From Paludibacter propionicigenes WB4 (GTDB taxonomy: Bacteria > Bacteroidota > Bacteroidia > Bacteroidales > Paludibacteraceae): a stretch of DNA of 64,000 nucleotides. The first letter of the stretch is position 1. Each line of letters starts with the position of its first letter. This document shows, piece after piece, positions 19,578 to 29,257 of this stretch. The stretch spans positions 434,001 through 498,000 of the forward strand of contig NC_014734.1 in assembly GCF_000183135.1 (NCBI RefSeq). The letters are read 5' to 3'. The translations under genes were made by a program, and so were the position numbers. The notes under the pieces were generated by a model. It was not told where the DNA came from and did not search any database. It saw nothing but the letters and a program-made list of their open reading frames with translations.

Positions 19578-21413
19578 TTAGCGTGCTTTATCTTCTCCCA
19601 GATAAACACGTTGATTGATAAATCCTGCATCGGGCGCATTGCGTTCGAAGAGCGGTTGCGATTGGATACCGGTTATGGACGACGTGGAACTGATTTTGGT
19701 GCCAAATTTACTTCCGTATTTTGAAATCAGCGTTATAAAATAATTCGTCAAATCATAACCCAAAACATCATAACGGGGAGATTCGTTTGTCAAGTCTTTT
19801 CCGTAGTATTGGTCGAACTTTTTATTAAACTCACCAATTAGTCCAATATTCATGGTGGAGATAAAAGGTGACAGGTAAATGCTTTTGGGAGTTTTCTCTG
19901 CCTGATTTCTCCAGCTGTATTGACCCAGTACCGTAACGTCGAAGTTAGGAGCGTACAAGCTCAAAGAGTTTATGTACGAGCTTACACTCTGGAATTTGTC
20001 TGTATTAAAGACTATCAGGTTCTTTTCTCCTTTTTTAAGGACACCGGCAAAATCCCCATTACTTGATCCTGATAGTTCTATAGTAGAAAATGTTTTTCGT
20101 CCCTTGGTAAGTTCTTTGCGAAGAGCATCGGCTTTTAATTTACCATCGTCCAGTGGATTGACGCCCTGTATCTCGGCAAACACAATGTGCGTATTTTTAT
20201 ACTTTCCGGACAATAACTCCATTAAGTAGGATAGTTCGGTGTCAGTTCCCGGATTAAACTGGAATAAATAAGGATTCTCGTCTATGTCGGAAACTTTGCC
20301 TGTAAATGGAATTAAGGTGTTTATTTTGTTCTCTTTAGCAAAATTACTAACCATGGGCACATGGTTCGTGAAAGCCGGGCCGATAAGCAGGTCAACGGAT
20401 TTGAGTTCGGGGCTGGCCAGCGCTTCACTCAGTTTTTCATCCGAATTATCGGTATCGAATGTGTAAATTTCGAAGGAAATGCCTTTGTCCTTGGCTTGCT
20501 CAATGGCGAGTAAAGCTCCTGAATAGAAGTTGATAAAACGGTCGAATTTAGCTTCTTTTGTTGCCTGATCAAGCATAAACGGAAGCAAAAAAGCAATTCG
20601 GATCATCTTCTTTTCAATAACTTTTGGAGCAACCTGCTTTTCAACTACAGCTTTCGATTCTGCTTTTGCAGTCTCGTTTTTAAGCTCTTTCACTTTCGGA
20701 GAATCCGATTTGAGAGGGATTTTTAAATCAGTACCTACGGCTATTTTAATCTCCGAACCCGGATTGGCTTTTACTACGTCTTTAATCTCTACATTATAAC
20801 GTTTGCAGATTGAAAATAAAGTTTCATCCTGTTTTACGGTGTGTGTGGTAAATTGCGGACTTTTACTTGTTGCAGCAGCAGGGGTAGAAATTGGTTTTGC
20901 TACAGCCGGAGCGGCAGCCACAGTCGGTGCGGTTTCTTTTACCGCTGGTTTTGTGTCTTTACGTGCAACAGGAATTCGCAGTATCAAACCTTCTTTGAAT
21001 CCTTTTTCAATTTCCGGATTGTATTTTATAAGTTCTTCCTGGCTGATATTGTATTTCTGACAAATAGCGAAAACCGTTTGCTTCTTTTCTACTTTGTGCT
21101 GGGTAAATTGCAGTGTGGCTTTAGCAGGTGTTTCCGGTTTGATGTTTTTGGCAGATTTGTTAGTTATCGGCACAAGAATTTCCTGACCTGCTTTCAATCC
21201 GTTTTTAATGTATGGATTGGCTTTACTGACTTCGTCCGGCGTGGTATCGAATTTTCGGGCTACCGCAAAAAGGCCTTCACTTACCTGTACAGTATAGACG
21301 TAATACTCTATACCATTTACTTTTTTTGTGGGATAATTATGGTTTTGTCCGGCTAAAGAAAATGTCAATATAAGAAATCCCGCGAGTATATAGTTGGCTA
21401 ATTGTTTTTTCAT
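19578..21413 (-). CDS. Three LysM domains fused to a periplasmic-binding-like domain
   Basis: A 611-residue secreted protein. A signal peptide (residues 1-22) precedes three LysM repeats near 38-84, 104-150 and 187-233, each ending in a VPI/IPV/IPL strand. A short Ala/Pro-rich linker follows, then a domain of about 335 residues with a type I periplasmic-binding fold (IRIAFLLPFMLDQATKEAKFD, DLLIGPAFTNHVP), as in LppC/LpoA-like lipoproteins. No enzymatic motif is visible. It probably binds peptidoglycan and may regulate or organise wall synthesis. It is first gene of the run with the PorT-like barrel and tsaB. Confidence 0.9.
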   Translation of the reverse strand: MKKQLANYILAGFLILTFSLAGQNHNYPTKKVNGIEYYVYTVQVSEGLFAVARKFDTTPDEVSKANPYIKNGLKAGQEILVPITNKSAKNIKPETPAKATLQFTQHKVEKKQTVFAICQKYNISQEELIKYNPEIEKGFKEGLILRIPVARKDTKPAVKETAPTVAAAPAVAKPISTPAAATSKSPQFTTHTVKQDETLFSICKRYNVEIKDVVKANPGSEIKIAVGTDLKIPLKSDSPKVKELKNETAKAESKAVVEKQVAPKVIEKKMIRIAFLLPFMLDQATKEAKFDRFINFYSGALLAIEQAKDKGISFEIYTFDTDNSDEKLSEALASPELKSVDLLIGPAFTNHVPMVSNFAKENKINTLIPFTGKVSDIDENPYLFQFNPGTDTELSYLMELLSGKYKNTHIVFAEIQGVNPLDDGKLKADALRKELTKGRKTFSTIELSGSSNGDFAGVLKKGEKNLIVFNTDKFQSVSSYINSLSLYAPNFDVTVLGQYSWRNQAEKTPKSIYLSPFISTMNIGLIGEFNKKFDQYYGKDLTNESPRYDVLGYDLTNYFITLISKYGSKFGTKISSTSSITGIQSQPLFERNAPDAGFINQRVYLGEDKAR

Positions 21414-21449
21414 TTTTCGGCTGTTACTAATTGTTTTTAGTTACAACGA

Positions 21450-21482
21450 CAAAAATACTAAAAATATACTTTATCAAGCAAA
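21450..21482 (-). promoter_or_regulatory. Bacteroidetes-type promoter for the LysM gene run
   Basis: On the minus strand a -33 TTTG (21479-21482) is followed after 21 bp by a -7 TATTTTTG (21450-21457) matching TAnnTTTG. It lies 36 bp upstream of the LysM fusion start. Confidence 0.6.
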
Positions 21483-21506
21483 TAAGGCTAATAATTAGAA
21501 GTTTTT

Positions 21507-21536
21507 TTTGTTATTGATAAGAAAGATGTACATTTG
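21507..21536 (+). promoter_or_regulatory. Bacteroidetes-type promoter for the T9SS-cargo gene
   Basis: A -33 TTTG (21507-21510), an 18-bp spacer and a -7 TACATTTG (21529-21536) match the Bacteroidetes consensus. The leader to the ATG at 21577 would be about 35 nt. Confidence 0.6.
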
Positions 21537-21576
21537 CATACAGTAATTTAATTAAGCAATTTTTAGCCATTCGTTC

Positions 21577-22902
21577 ATGAAAAAAATCTTATTTCTAGTT
21601 AGTTTTTGCCTGACTACTATAGCTGTTTCTGCTTCCCCGGATATTACTTGTTCTTCTAATGGTGTACGAAAGATATTCCCCGGTGTTGATTATGTGTTTA
21701 TCTTTAAAGATATAACAAATCCAATGACAGAAATAACTTATAACGGTCCCTTTTTAGACAAAAACAGTATTACATGGACAAAGTTTACGAGTGGTGCTTT
21801 TGGTTCTAGTAATACCGGACAAAACATTATTTCTCCAGAAGATGCTACAGGTTATAGATTGACTGTTGATGATAAGAAGATTGCAGATATTTGGGTGATT
21901 GATTATAGGCCTCCGGTTCTAAAGTCTGTCAGCGTTCCTACAGCTCAAACCAGTGAGTGTAAAACGGTGAGTCTGGCTATTGATGCAGATATTCCGGCAC
22001 TCAGCTACCAAACTCCCGCCAGTGCTACTTCTTTACCAATTACCAGAGATTTTAATATCGCTTATACTACGCTTAGTTGGAACGGTACTGCCTGGACACC
22101 CAAAGATACAACAATAACTATTTCTTCACCAATTGCATCTCCAAAATCAGTTCCTGCTCCATATTGCAGCACTAAATTCACTCTTATCGGCGATCAATAT
22201 GCAAAGGATTTGGGAATAGAGCTTACACCTGTCAGTACTGATTATACTCCGATAGCAGTTGTCTGCCACGAGACATCCATAGTGAGCACCCGTAATGCCA
22301 CAAATGAAGCTGAAAGACCAACGACAGCGAAGCAAATCAGAGGATCGGCTCCGTTTGATATGCAATTTTTGAGCAATGCTAATGAACCGATAACTCAGTA
22401 TTATAAATGGGAAATATTTAAAGACAAAGCCTTTCAACCTTTTATTAGCCGAACAGATAAAGATATCCGAAATACTTTTTCAGAAGCAGGTGTCTATAAA
22501 GTTGCTGTCACAGTAAGTCATGGCGATGCTAAATCTTGCATGTTTACTGACTCTATTATGGTTACGGTCTCCGAATCTCAAATTGTTGCTCCCAATGTAT
22601 TTACACCGAACGGAGATGGATTTAATGATGAATTCAGGGTGGCATACAAATCCATTATAAGTTTTCATTGCTGGATATATAATCGCTGGGGCAGGTTAGT
22701 TTATGAGTGGACAGACCCAATGAAAGGCTGGGATGGTAACATAGGAGGTAGGAAAGCAGCCCCTGGAGCTTATTTTTATATTATCAAAGCCCTGGGGTCC
22801 GATTACGATCCGAATTCAAAACCCGATTCGAAAACCAAACTGAGAGTAGGGGAATATAAACTTAAAGGAGATATTAATCTGCTGCGTGGAGCAGATAACT
22901 AA
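21577..22902 (+). CDS. Secreted protein with PKD-like and gliding-motility C-terminal (CHU_C) domain
   Basis: A 441-residue protein with a signal peptide (residues 1-19). A central stretch (~245-330, PFDMQFLSNANEPITQYYKWE... GVYKVAVTVSH) looks like a PKD fold. From ~339 comes the type B sorting domain of T9SS cargo: NVFTPNGDGFNDEF, IYNRWGRLVYEW, GWDGNIGG, APGAYFYI. Such domains target proteins to the outer surface through type IX secretion. The first ~230 residues have no recognised family. It is monocistronic with promoter and terminator. Confidence 0.9.
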   Translation: MKKILFLVSFCLTTIAVSASPDITCSSNGVRKIFPGVDYVFIFKDITNPMTEITYNGPFLDKNSITWTKFTSGAFGSSNTGQNIISPEDATGYRLTVDDKKIADIWVIDYRPPVLKSVSVPTAQTSECKTVSLAIDADIPALSYQTPASATSLPITRDFNIAYTTLSWNGTAWTPKDTTITISSPIASPKSVPAPYCSTKFTLIGDQYAKDLGIELTPVSTDYTPIAVVCHETSIVSTRNATNEAERPTTAKQIRGSAPFDMQFLSNANEPITQYYKWEIFKDKAFQPFISRTDKDIRNTFSEAGVYKVAVTVSHGDAKSCMFTDSIMVTVSESQIVAPNVFTPNGDGFNDEFRVAYKSIISFHCWIYNRWGRLVYEWTDPMKGWDGNIGGRKAAPGAYFYIIKALGSDYDPNSKPDSKTKLRVGEYKLKGDINLLRGADN

Positions 22903-22935
22903 AAACCAAGTGTCTGTAAAAACAAACATAAATTG

Positions 22936-22974
22936 ACAAAGGCTTATCGACAATTCGATAAGCCTTTGTTTTTT
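22936..22974 (+). terminator. Rho-independent terminator of the CHU_C-domain gene
   Basis: A perfect 14-bp stem ACAAAGGCTTATCG / CGATAAGCCTTTGT with a 6-nt loop is followed by a T tract, between the convergent CHU_C and ubiE/menG genes. Confidence 0.93.
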
Positions 22975-23005
22975 GATAAGTTCGGGTTGTTTCTTTATAC
23001 GAAAT

Positions 23006-23755
23006 TTACTTCTGAACCAAATACATGCTGCAAACTCCAAAACTGAATTTGTGGTTCTTGTTCAGAGTAAAACCATTGTTTGCTAAAATAGCAATTAATC
23101 GCTCACCATTGGGGAAAGCGTGCATCGATTCCTGAAGGTAATCATAGGCCTTTTCGTCGCTCGACAGGTACTTGGCGGTTAAGCGTACAAAAACCCGGGT
23201 GTATAGCTTGTAACCTTTAAATAACAATCCTTTTTGAGGCTCATTCATTTCCAGTATCAACAAGTGTCCGCCGGTTTTCAAAACCCGGTGTATTTGTTGC
23301 AGGCTGGCATCGAGCTTCTCGAAGTTACGTATGCCGAAAGCAATGGTTGCCGCATCGAAACTGGCATCGGCAAAGGTCATTGCCGAAACGTCCTGAACCT
23401 CTAAATCAATTTTATCCGTTAAGTTGACTTTTGCCACTTTCACCCGTCCCATTTCCAGCATTCTCTCCGAAATATCTACACCGGTAACATGTGTTGGTTT
23501 CAGATATTTATAGGATTTGATGCACATGTCGGCAGTTCCTGCAGCAATATCCAGAATGTATTGCGGATTGTATGCTTTCAACGCCAGCAGAGATTGTTTA
23601 CGCCACATTCTGGCCAGTCCCCAGGTCATGATGTCGTTAAACTTATCGTATTTATCCGATATGGTATTGAACATTCGGGCTAGCTGAGCCGTCTTTTCTT
23701 CATCCTGATTGTATGGCTTTACTTTCGTAAAATCAACTTCGTTTTTTTTATTCAT
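23006..23755 (-). CDS. ubiE: Demethylmenaquinone (ubiquinone) C-methyltransferase
   Basis: A 249-residue SAM-dependent methyltransferase for the last step of menaquinone synthesis (MenG; Bacteroidales use menaquinone). Motifs: MFNTISDKYDKFNDIMTWGLARMWR at the N-terminus, motif I ILDIAAGTADM (near 67-77), and FGIRNFEKLDASLQQIHRVLKTGG. The C-terminal NGFTLNKNHKFSFGVCSMYLVQK fits the family. It is 30 bp downstream of lgt and probably cotranscribed. Confidence 0.95.
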   Translation of the reverse strand: MNKKNEVDFTKVKPYNQDEEKTAQLARMFNTISDKYDKFNDIMTWGLARMWRKQSLLALKAYNPQYILDIAAGTADMCIKSYKYLKPTHVTGVDISERMLEMGRVKVAKVNLTDKIDLEVQDVSAMTFADASFDAATIAFGIRNFEKLDASLQQIHRVLKTGGHLLILEMNEPQKGLLFKGYKLYTRVFVRLTAKYLSSDEKAYDYLQESMHAFPNGERLIAILANNGFTLNKNHKFSFGVCSMYLVQK

Positions 23756-23785
23756 ATAGTTTTGCTGTAAGGCTTTCCTGAATGA

Positions 23786-24646
23786 CTATTTTTCGGCAAT
23801 CGGAGTTTTATTGCTCTTTATTATCAACCAAATTCCCCAAATGATAAATGGAATACTAAGAATTTGTCCCATATTAAGAATCATGCCCGACTCAAAACTT
23901 TCCTGATTCAGTTTTATAAATTCCAAGATAAAACGTGAACCGAAAATACCGATAAGAAAAACGCCAAAGATCAAACCGTTCTTTTTATACGCTTCTTTTT
24001 TCCAGTATAACCACCAGGTAACCACAAAAGTTAGCAGACAATAGATCATTTCATATATCTGGGTAGGATGCATGGGCTCTGTTTGTCCATCGCGCAGGAA
24101 AATAAATCCCCAGGGTAGGGAAGTGGCACTGCCGTAAATCTCAGAATTCATAAGATTTCCCAACCGAATAGCGGCTCCACAGATAGCTACACCTATAACC
24201 AAGCGGTCGAAAACCCAGATGTAACCTTTTTTCGATACATTTTTATTATAGAAAAATATGGCTATCAAAATTCCGATAGCGCCACCATGACTGGCCAAAC
24301 CACCCCGCCAGATGTATAATAACTCCCACGGATGCGAAAGGTAATGATTGCCGTATTTGAAGGTTATGCCCAGGAATGTTGCAGGTTCGGGTAATAACTG
24401 CCATTCGTAGAACAGGCAGTGACCCAGACGGGCACCAACTATAGCACCCACTACTGTGTAAATGAAAAGCTTGTCCAGCCATTCCGAAGGTAGTTTCTCG
24501 TGCTTGAAAAGTCGTTGCACAATCAGCAAAGTGGCGTAAATACCCACAGCCCATAAAAATCCGTACCAGCGAACAGTCAATGGTCCGAGATGAAATAATA
24601 CGGGATCAACAGTCCAGTTAATGTAGCCTAATAACATAGATATCAA
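23786..24646 (-). CDS. lgt: Prolipoprotein diacylglyceryl transferase
   Basis: A 286-residue membrane enzyme that attaches diacylglycerol to the lipobox cysteine, the first step of lipoprotein maturation. About seven hydrophobic helices are seen. Family motifs include GARLGHCLFYEW, WRGGLASHGGAIGI with the conserved His-Gly-Gly, RLGNLMNSEIYG, HPTQIYEM and FGSRFILEF. Length is typical. Several lipoproteins in this window are its expected substrates. It lies between secA and ubiE, separated from secA by an inverted repeat. Confidence 0.96.
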   Translation of the reverse strand: MISMLLGYINWTVDPVLFHLGPLTVRWYGFLWAVGIYATLLIVQRLFKHEKLPSEWLDKLFIYTVVGAIVGARLGHCLFYEWQLLPEPATFLGITFKYGNHYLSHPWELLYIWRGGLASHGGAIGILIAIFFYNKNVSKKGYIWVFDRLVIGVAICGAAIRLGNLMNSEIYGSATSLPWGFIFLRDGQTEPMHPTQIYEMIYCLLTFVVTWWLYWKKEAYKKNGLIFGVFLIGIFGSRFILEFIKLNQESFESGMILNMGQILSIPFIIWGIWLIIKSNKTPIAEK

Positions 24647-24657
24647 TATTAAATTTA

Positions 24658-24750
24658 AACCCCTAACCCCTAAAGGGGAACATAATTACTTCGTATATAT
24701 TATTTCACATACAATAGTAACTTCAATTCCCCCTTTAGGGGTTAGGGGTT
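24658..24750. repeat. Long inverted repeat with CCCCTAAAGGGG core
   Basis: Left arm 24658-24680 begins AACCCCTAACCCC and ends TAAAGGGGAA. The right arm 24727-24750 is its reverse complement with one extra base. The spacer is 46 bp. It fills the secA-lgt gap. Each arm itself contains a CCCCTAAAGGGG palindrome. The sequence type resembles dispersed repeats in other Bacteroidetes genomes; it has no T tract typical of a terminator. Confidence 0.85.
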
Positions 24751-24755
24751 GCTTA

Positions 24756-27700
24756 TTAATTAGCGCCGTGGCAATTTTTGTATTTCTTTCCGCTTCCGCA
24801 AGGGCAAGGGTCGTTTCGTCCCACTTTTTTCTCTACACGTATCGGTTCATGGTGTTGAAGCTCGCGTGTATCTTGTTTGGTTGGATCCTCGCTACGGCTG
24901 TCTGCATCGTCTTTTTGAGTTTTGTATTTGCTCAAATCCATGCGTTGACTTGGACGGGCTTCACGAACCTGTTCCGGCTCACGCATCGGAATTTGACCGC
25001 GCATAAGAATCGCGAGCACTTTACGGTTCATTGAGTCAATCATTTCTTTGAATAACCCGAACGATTCCAGTTTATAGATCAAAAGAGGATCTTTTTGTTC
25101 GTAACTTGCATTCTGAACCGAGTTGCGCAACTCATCCAACTGACGAAGATGTTCTTTCCACTCATCATCGATCACATAAAGCAGCGTTTGTTTTTCAAAC
25201 GATTTTACCACTTCACGCGCTTCGGTATTATAAGCAGTTTTCAGGTGCGTTGTAATATTGAATACCCTTTTTCCATCCGAAATTGGAATAAGTATGCTTT
25301 CATATTGTTGACCTTTTTGCTCATAAACGTCTTTAATTACAGGATAAGCAATAGAAGCCAGTTTATCCATCTTGCGTTTAAAAGTTTCCAGTGCAGCTTC
25401 AGTAACCTTTTGGCTCAGAACGTTGGCTTTGGTGCTTGTAAATTCTTCCTGACTAAAAGGAACATCCATGGCGAAAACCTTGAGTAATTCATCCTCCAGC
25501 TCTTCGTAGTCACCATTGTTACGGGTGCTTTCCACAATATTCTCTACGGTATCGTAAATCATATTGGTAATATCCACTCCGATACGTTCTCCCATCAAAG
25601 CGTGGTGACGTTTTGAGTAAACCACCTCGCGTTGTGAGTTCATTACATCGTCGTACTCCAACAGGTTTTTACGTCTACCGAAGTTGTTTTCTTCTACTTT
25701 TTTCTGTGCACGTTCTATCGATTTTGAAATCATTGAATGTTCAATCATTTCACCTTCTTCGAAGCCCAGTTTATCCATAATGCCCGAAATACGCTCAGAT
25801 CCGAACAGACGCATCAAATCATCTTCCAGTGAAACGTAGAAAACAGATGAACCCGGATCGCCCTGACGACCGGCACGTCCACGTAACTGACGGTCCACAC
25901 GACGGCTTTCATGACGCTCAGTACCGATAATGGCCAAACCACCGGCATCTTTTACTTCCTGCGTCAGTTTAATATCGGTACCACGACCCGCCATATTGGT
26001 GGCTATGGTTACAGTGCCTTTTTGTCCGGCTTCAGCTACGATTTCAGCTTCGCGTTGGTGCAATTTGGCATTCAGTACATTGTGTTTTATTTTGCGACCG
26101 GTAAGCATACGGCTCAGCAATTCTGAAATTTCTACCGAAGTAGTACCCACCAGAACAGGACGTCCTTCGGCCACTAAGCGGTCAATTTCTTCGATTACGG
26201 CAGTATATTTTTCGCGTTTTGTTTTATAAACGCGGTCTTCCATGTCATTTCTTGCAATCGGTCTGTTGGTAGGAATAACAACAACATCCAATTTATAGAT
26301 ATCCCATAATTCGCCTGCTTCTGTTTCAGCTGTACCGGTCATCCCCGAAAGTTTATGATACATACGGAAATAGTTTTGCAGCGTAATGGTTGCAAAAGTC
26401 TGAGTAGCTGCCTCAATGGTTACGCGCTCTTTAGCCTCAATAGCCTGGTGCAAACCATCGGAATAACGACGACCGTCCATAATACGACCGGTCTGTTCAT
26501 CTACAATTTTTACCTTATTTTCAATTACCACATATTCAATATCTTTTTCGAATAATGTGTAGGCTTTCAATAATTGATTAATTGTATGAACGCGTTCTGA
26601 CTTGATAGAGTAGCTTTGAAGAATTTCGTCTTTAACGGTTTGCTTTTCTTCAGCGCTAAGGCTTTTATTTTTTTCCAACTCAGCTATTTCGCTACCTACG
26701 TCAGGCAATACAAAGAAATGTGCGTCGTCTGTGTTATCGGTAATTAAATCAATACCTTTATCGGTAAGTTCAATTGTATTGTTTTTTTCGTCAATGACAA
26801 AGTAAAGCGGATCGGTAGCAATGTGCATATTCCGGTTGTTTTCCTGCATGTAAAACTCTTCAGTTTTAAGCAACAACGCTTTCATTCCCTGTTCGCTGAG
26901 GTATTTAATCAACGGTTTGTTCTTAGGCATACCTTTATACGAACGGAATAGGGTCAGAGCTCCTTCTTCCTGTTGTTTTTTATCATCCGATTTCAATAAG
27001 TTACGGGCATCGGCAAGGTATTTAGTTGCCAGTGCTTTTTGGGCATTAACCAACCGTTCTACTTTCGGGCGTAATTCTTCAAATAACTGATCTTCTCCTT
27101 TTGGTACCGGACCAGAGATAATTAACGGTGTACGAGCATCATCAATCAAAACCGAGTCAACCTCATCCACAATCGCATAATTATGTTTACGTTGAACCAG
27201 ATCCAGTGGGGCAGTTGCCATATTGTCACGCAAGTAGTCGAACCCGAACTCATTGTTGGTTCCAAATGTAATATCTGCCAGGTAGGCTTGTCGGCGACTC
27301 TCTGAATTTGGCTGATGTTTATCGATACAATCTACTGTGAGTCCGTGGAACATGTATAATGGTCCCATCCATTCGGAGTCACGTTTTGATAAATAGTCGT
27401 TAACAGTAACCACATGCACACCATTACGTGTTAAAGCATTCAGGAAAACAGGAAGGGTCGCTACCAGCGTTTTTCCTTCACCGGTACCCATTTCAGAGAT
27501 TTTTCCTTTGTGTAGTACTACACCACCGAATAATTGTACATCGTAATGTACCATCTCCCATTTAATGATGTTTCCACCGGCAGACCATTGATTTTTATAA
27601 TGGGCTTTGTCTCCGTGTATGGTTACGAAATCATGATTTGCTGCCAAATCGCGGTCAAAGTCATTGGCGGTAACTATTACTTCGTCATTTTCGCTTAAAC

Positions 27701-28058
27701 GGCGGGCAGTGTCTTTCATTATTCCAAATACTTCAGGCAATACTTCGTCCAGAATTTCTTCATATTTGGCAGTAATTTCTTTTTCGAGCTTATCTACTTC
27801 CGAATAAATCTTTTCACGCAGATCAATTTCAGTCTCTTCAATGCTTGCTTTCAGCTCTGCCACACGTGCAGTCTCTTTAGCCACATAATCCTGAATACGT
27901 GTTTTAATTGTTTCTGTACGAGCACGTAATTCGTCATTAGTAAGTGATACAATTTCAGAATAAGCTGCTTTTATCTTATCTACGTAAGGAGATATTTCTT
28001 TTAAATCCCGTTGTGATTTATTTCCCAGTAGTTTTCCTAAAAATTCATTAAATCCCAT
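24756..28058 (-). CDS. secA: Preprotein translocase ATPase SecA
   Basis: A 1100-residue motor that drives Sec-dependent export. Motifs: Walker A MGTGEGKT (near residue 190), [32 protein letters not shown], and [21 protein letters not shown]. The C-terminal zinc-binding tail [14 protein letters not shown] is intact. At 1100 residues it is longer than the E. coli protein (901), with insertions around 30-120 and 330-480, as usual for Bacteroidetes. Confidence 0.98.
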   Translation of the reverse strand: MGFNEFLGKLLGNKSQRDLKEISPYVDKIKAAYSEIVSLTNDELRARTETIKTRIQDYVAKETARVAELKASIEETEIDLREKIYSEVDKLEKEITAKYEEILDEVLPEVFGIMKDTARRLSENDEVIVTANDFDRDLAANHDFVTIHGDKAHYKNQWSAGGNIIKWEMVHYDVQLFGGVVLHKGKISEMGTGEGKTLVATLPVFLNALTRNGVHVVTVNDYLSKRDSEWMGPLYMFHGLTVDCIDKHQPNSESRRQAYLADITFGTNNEFGFDYLRDNMATAPLDLVQRKHNYAIVDEVDSVLIDDARTPLIISGPVPKGEDQLFEELRPKVERLVNAQKALATKYLADARNLLKSDDKKQQEEGALTLFRSYKGMPKNKPLIKYLSEQGMKALLLKTEEFYMQENNRNMHIATDPLYFVIDEKNNTIELTDKGIDLITDNTDDAHFFVLPDVGSEIAELEKNKSLSAEEKQTVKDEILQSYSIKSERVHTINQLLKAYTLFEKDIEYVVIENKVKIVDEQTGRIMDGRRYSDGLHQAIEAKERVTIEAATQTFATITLQNYFRMYHKLSGMTGTAETEAGELWDIYKLDVVVIPTNRPIARNDMEDRVYKTKREKYTAVIEEIDRLVAEGRPVLVGTTSVEISELLSRMLTGRKIKHNVLNAKLHQREAEIVAEAGQKGTVTIATNMAGRGTDIKLTQEVKDAGGLAIIGTERHESRRVDRQLRGRAGRQGDPGSSVFYVSLEDDLMRLFGSERISGIMDKLGFEEGEMIEHSMISKSIERAQKKVEENNFGRRKNLLEYDDVMNSQREVVYSKRHHALMGERIGVDITNMIYDTVENIVESTRNNGDYEELEDELLKVFAMDVPFSQEEFTSTKANVLSQKVTEAALETFKRKMDKLASIAYPVIKDVYEQKGQQYESILIPISDGKRVFNITTHLKTAYNTEAREVVKSFEKQTLLYVIDDEWKEHLRQLDELRNSVQNASYEQKDPLLIYKLESFGLFKEMIDSMNRKVLAILMRGQIPMREPEQVREARPSQRMDLSKYKTQKDDADSRSEDPTKQDTRELQHHEPIRVEKKVGRNDPCPCGSGKKYKNCHGAN

Positions 28059-28129
28059 TTTTTCAATGTTTTATATAAATGTATTGGTGTGTTTTTGCCT
28101 GTTTTGTCAGATTTTCGGAAAAAGACTGA

Positions 28130-28137
28130 CAAAGATA
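28130..28137 (-). promoter_or_regulatory. Candidate -7 box upstream of secA
   Basis: TATCTTTG on the minus strand matches TAnnTTTG about 70 bp upstream of the secA start. No matching -33 TTTG was found at the usual spacing, so support is partial. Confidence 0.35.
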
Positions 28138-28197
28138 CTATTTTTTCGTTTTAAATGCGTGTAAATATAAGTTTTATTCCATAACAATACTAAATGC

Positions 28198-28229
28198 AAA
28201 AAGCGCTCCAAATTTCTTTGAAGCGCTTT
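28198..28229 (-). terminator. Rho-independent terminator of fabG
   Basis: On the minus strand a 13-bp stem with one mismatch (AAAGCGCTTCAAA / TTTGGAGCGCTTT) and a 4-nt loop is followed by Ts, 37 bp after the fabG stop. Confidence 0.85.
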
Positions 28230-28265
28230 AATAATATATGGTCTATAGTTAAATATCAATAATAA

Positions 28266-29012
28266 TCAGGTGTTCATACCACCGCATACATTGATAACTT
28301 GTCCGCTCACATAGCTTGATAAATCAGATGCAAGGAAAAGGGTTACTTTTGCCACTTCGTCAGGACTTCCGCCACGACGCAATGGAATAGTTTCATTCCA
28401 TTTTGCACGTTGTTCTTCGGTTAGTGCATGAGTCATTTCTGTTTCGATAAAACCGGGTGCAATAGCATTAGCACGGATACCGCGCGAACCAAGTTCTTTT
28501 GCTACAGATTTTGCTAAACCAATCATTCCTGCCTTAGAAGCTGAATAGTTAGATTGACCGGCATTACCCGAAACTCCAACAACAGAGCTCATGTTGATAA
28601 TGCTTCCGGCTTTTTGCTTCATCATGATTGGAGTTACAGCATGTATAAAGTTGAAAGCCGATTTAAGATTGACGTTGATAACGGCATCCCATTGACCTTC
28701 GCTCATGCGCATCATTAAACCATCTTTTGTGATACCGGCATTGTTTACCAATACATCAATACGGCCAAATTCTTTAGCTATTTCGGCAACTACAGTGTGA
28801 GTTTCGTCAAAATTAGCTGCGTTTGAAGCGTATCCTTTCGCTTTTACTCCTAATGCTTCAATTTCTTTTTGTGTGTTTAAGGCATTTTCGTCGATATTTA
28901 AATCGGTGAATGCAATGGCAGCACCTTCGCTTGCCAATTTAAGTGCAATTGCTTTTCCGATTCCACGTGCAGCTCCGGTTACGATAGCTACTTTTCCTTC
29001 TAGTAATTTCAT
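28266..29012 (-). CDS. fabG: 3-oxoacyl-[acyl-carrier-protein] reductase
   Basis: A 248-residue short-chain dehydrogenase that reduces 3-oxoacyl-ACP with NADPH in fatty acid elongation. The cofactor motif TGAARGIGKA is at 12-21, the NNAG motif is in DVLVNNAGITKDGL, and the catalytic Ser-Tyr-Lys is in MSSVVGVSGNAGQSNYSASKAG. The C-terminus SYVSGQVINVCGGMNT is typical. It stands alone here rather than in a fab cluster, so another SDR substrate is possible, but overall similarity to FabG is high. Confidence 0.93.
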   Translation of the reverse strand: MKLLEGKVAIVTGAARGIGKAIALKLASEGAAIAFTDLNIDENALNTQKEIEALGVKAKGYASNAANFDETHTVVAEIAKEFGRIDVLVNNAGITKDGLMMRMSEGQWDAVINVNLKSAFNFIHAVTPIMMKQKAGSIINMSSVVGVSGNAGQSNYSASKAGMIGLAKSVAKELGSRGIRANAIAPGFIETEMTHALTEEQRAKWNETIPLRRGGSPDEVAKVTLFLASDLSSYVSGQVINVCGGMNT

Positions 29013-29147
29013 AAAATATGTGGTTTTATTTTTAAAATAGAATACACTATGAATGCGATTGATTTGTAGCGTATTATTATGGTTTTAGATGAGTAAACGA
29101 CTATTTTTTTTCTAAACTCTAATTGATAGTTGTTTTTTTTCGGTTGC

Positions 29148-29155
29148 AAAGATAG
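29148..29155 (-). promoter_or_regulatory. Candidate -7 box upstream of fabG
   Basis: TATCTTTG on the minus strand matches TAnnTTTG, about 136 bp upstream of the fabG start. No good -33 partner is seen. Confidence 0.3.
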
Positions 29156-29210
29156 TTCTTTTTTCCTAAACCCATAAAAAACTTGCATAGAATGAACACT
29201 TTTGTGCATA

Positions 29211-29250
29211 AAACAAAGCATCTCATAATAGTTTACGAGATGCTTTGTTT
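29211..29250 (-). terminator. Rho-independent terminator of the duplicated-domain lipoprotein gene
   Basis: A perfect 14-bp stem AAACAAAGCATCTC / GAGATGCTTTGTTT with a 12-nt loop lies 8 bp after the stop of the 29258 gene; minus-strand Ts follow. Confidence 0.85.
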
Positions 29251-29257
29251 AATTTTA

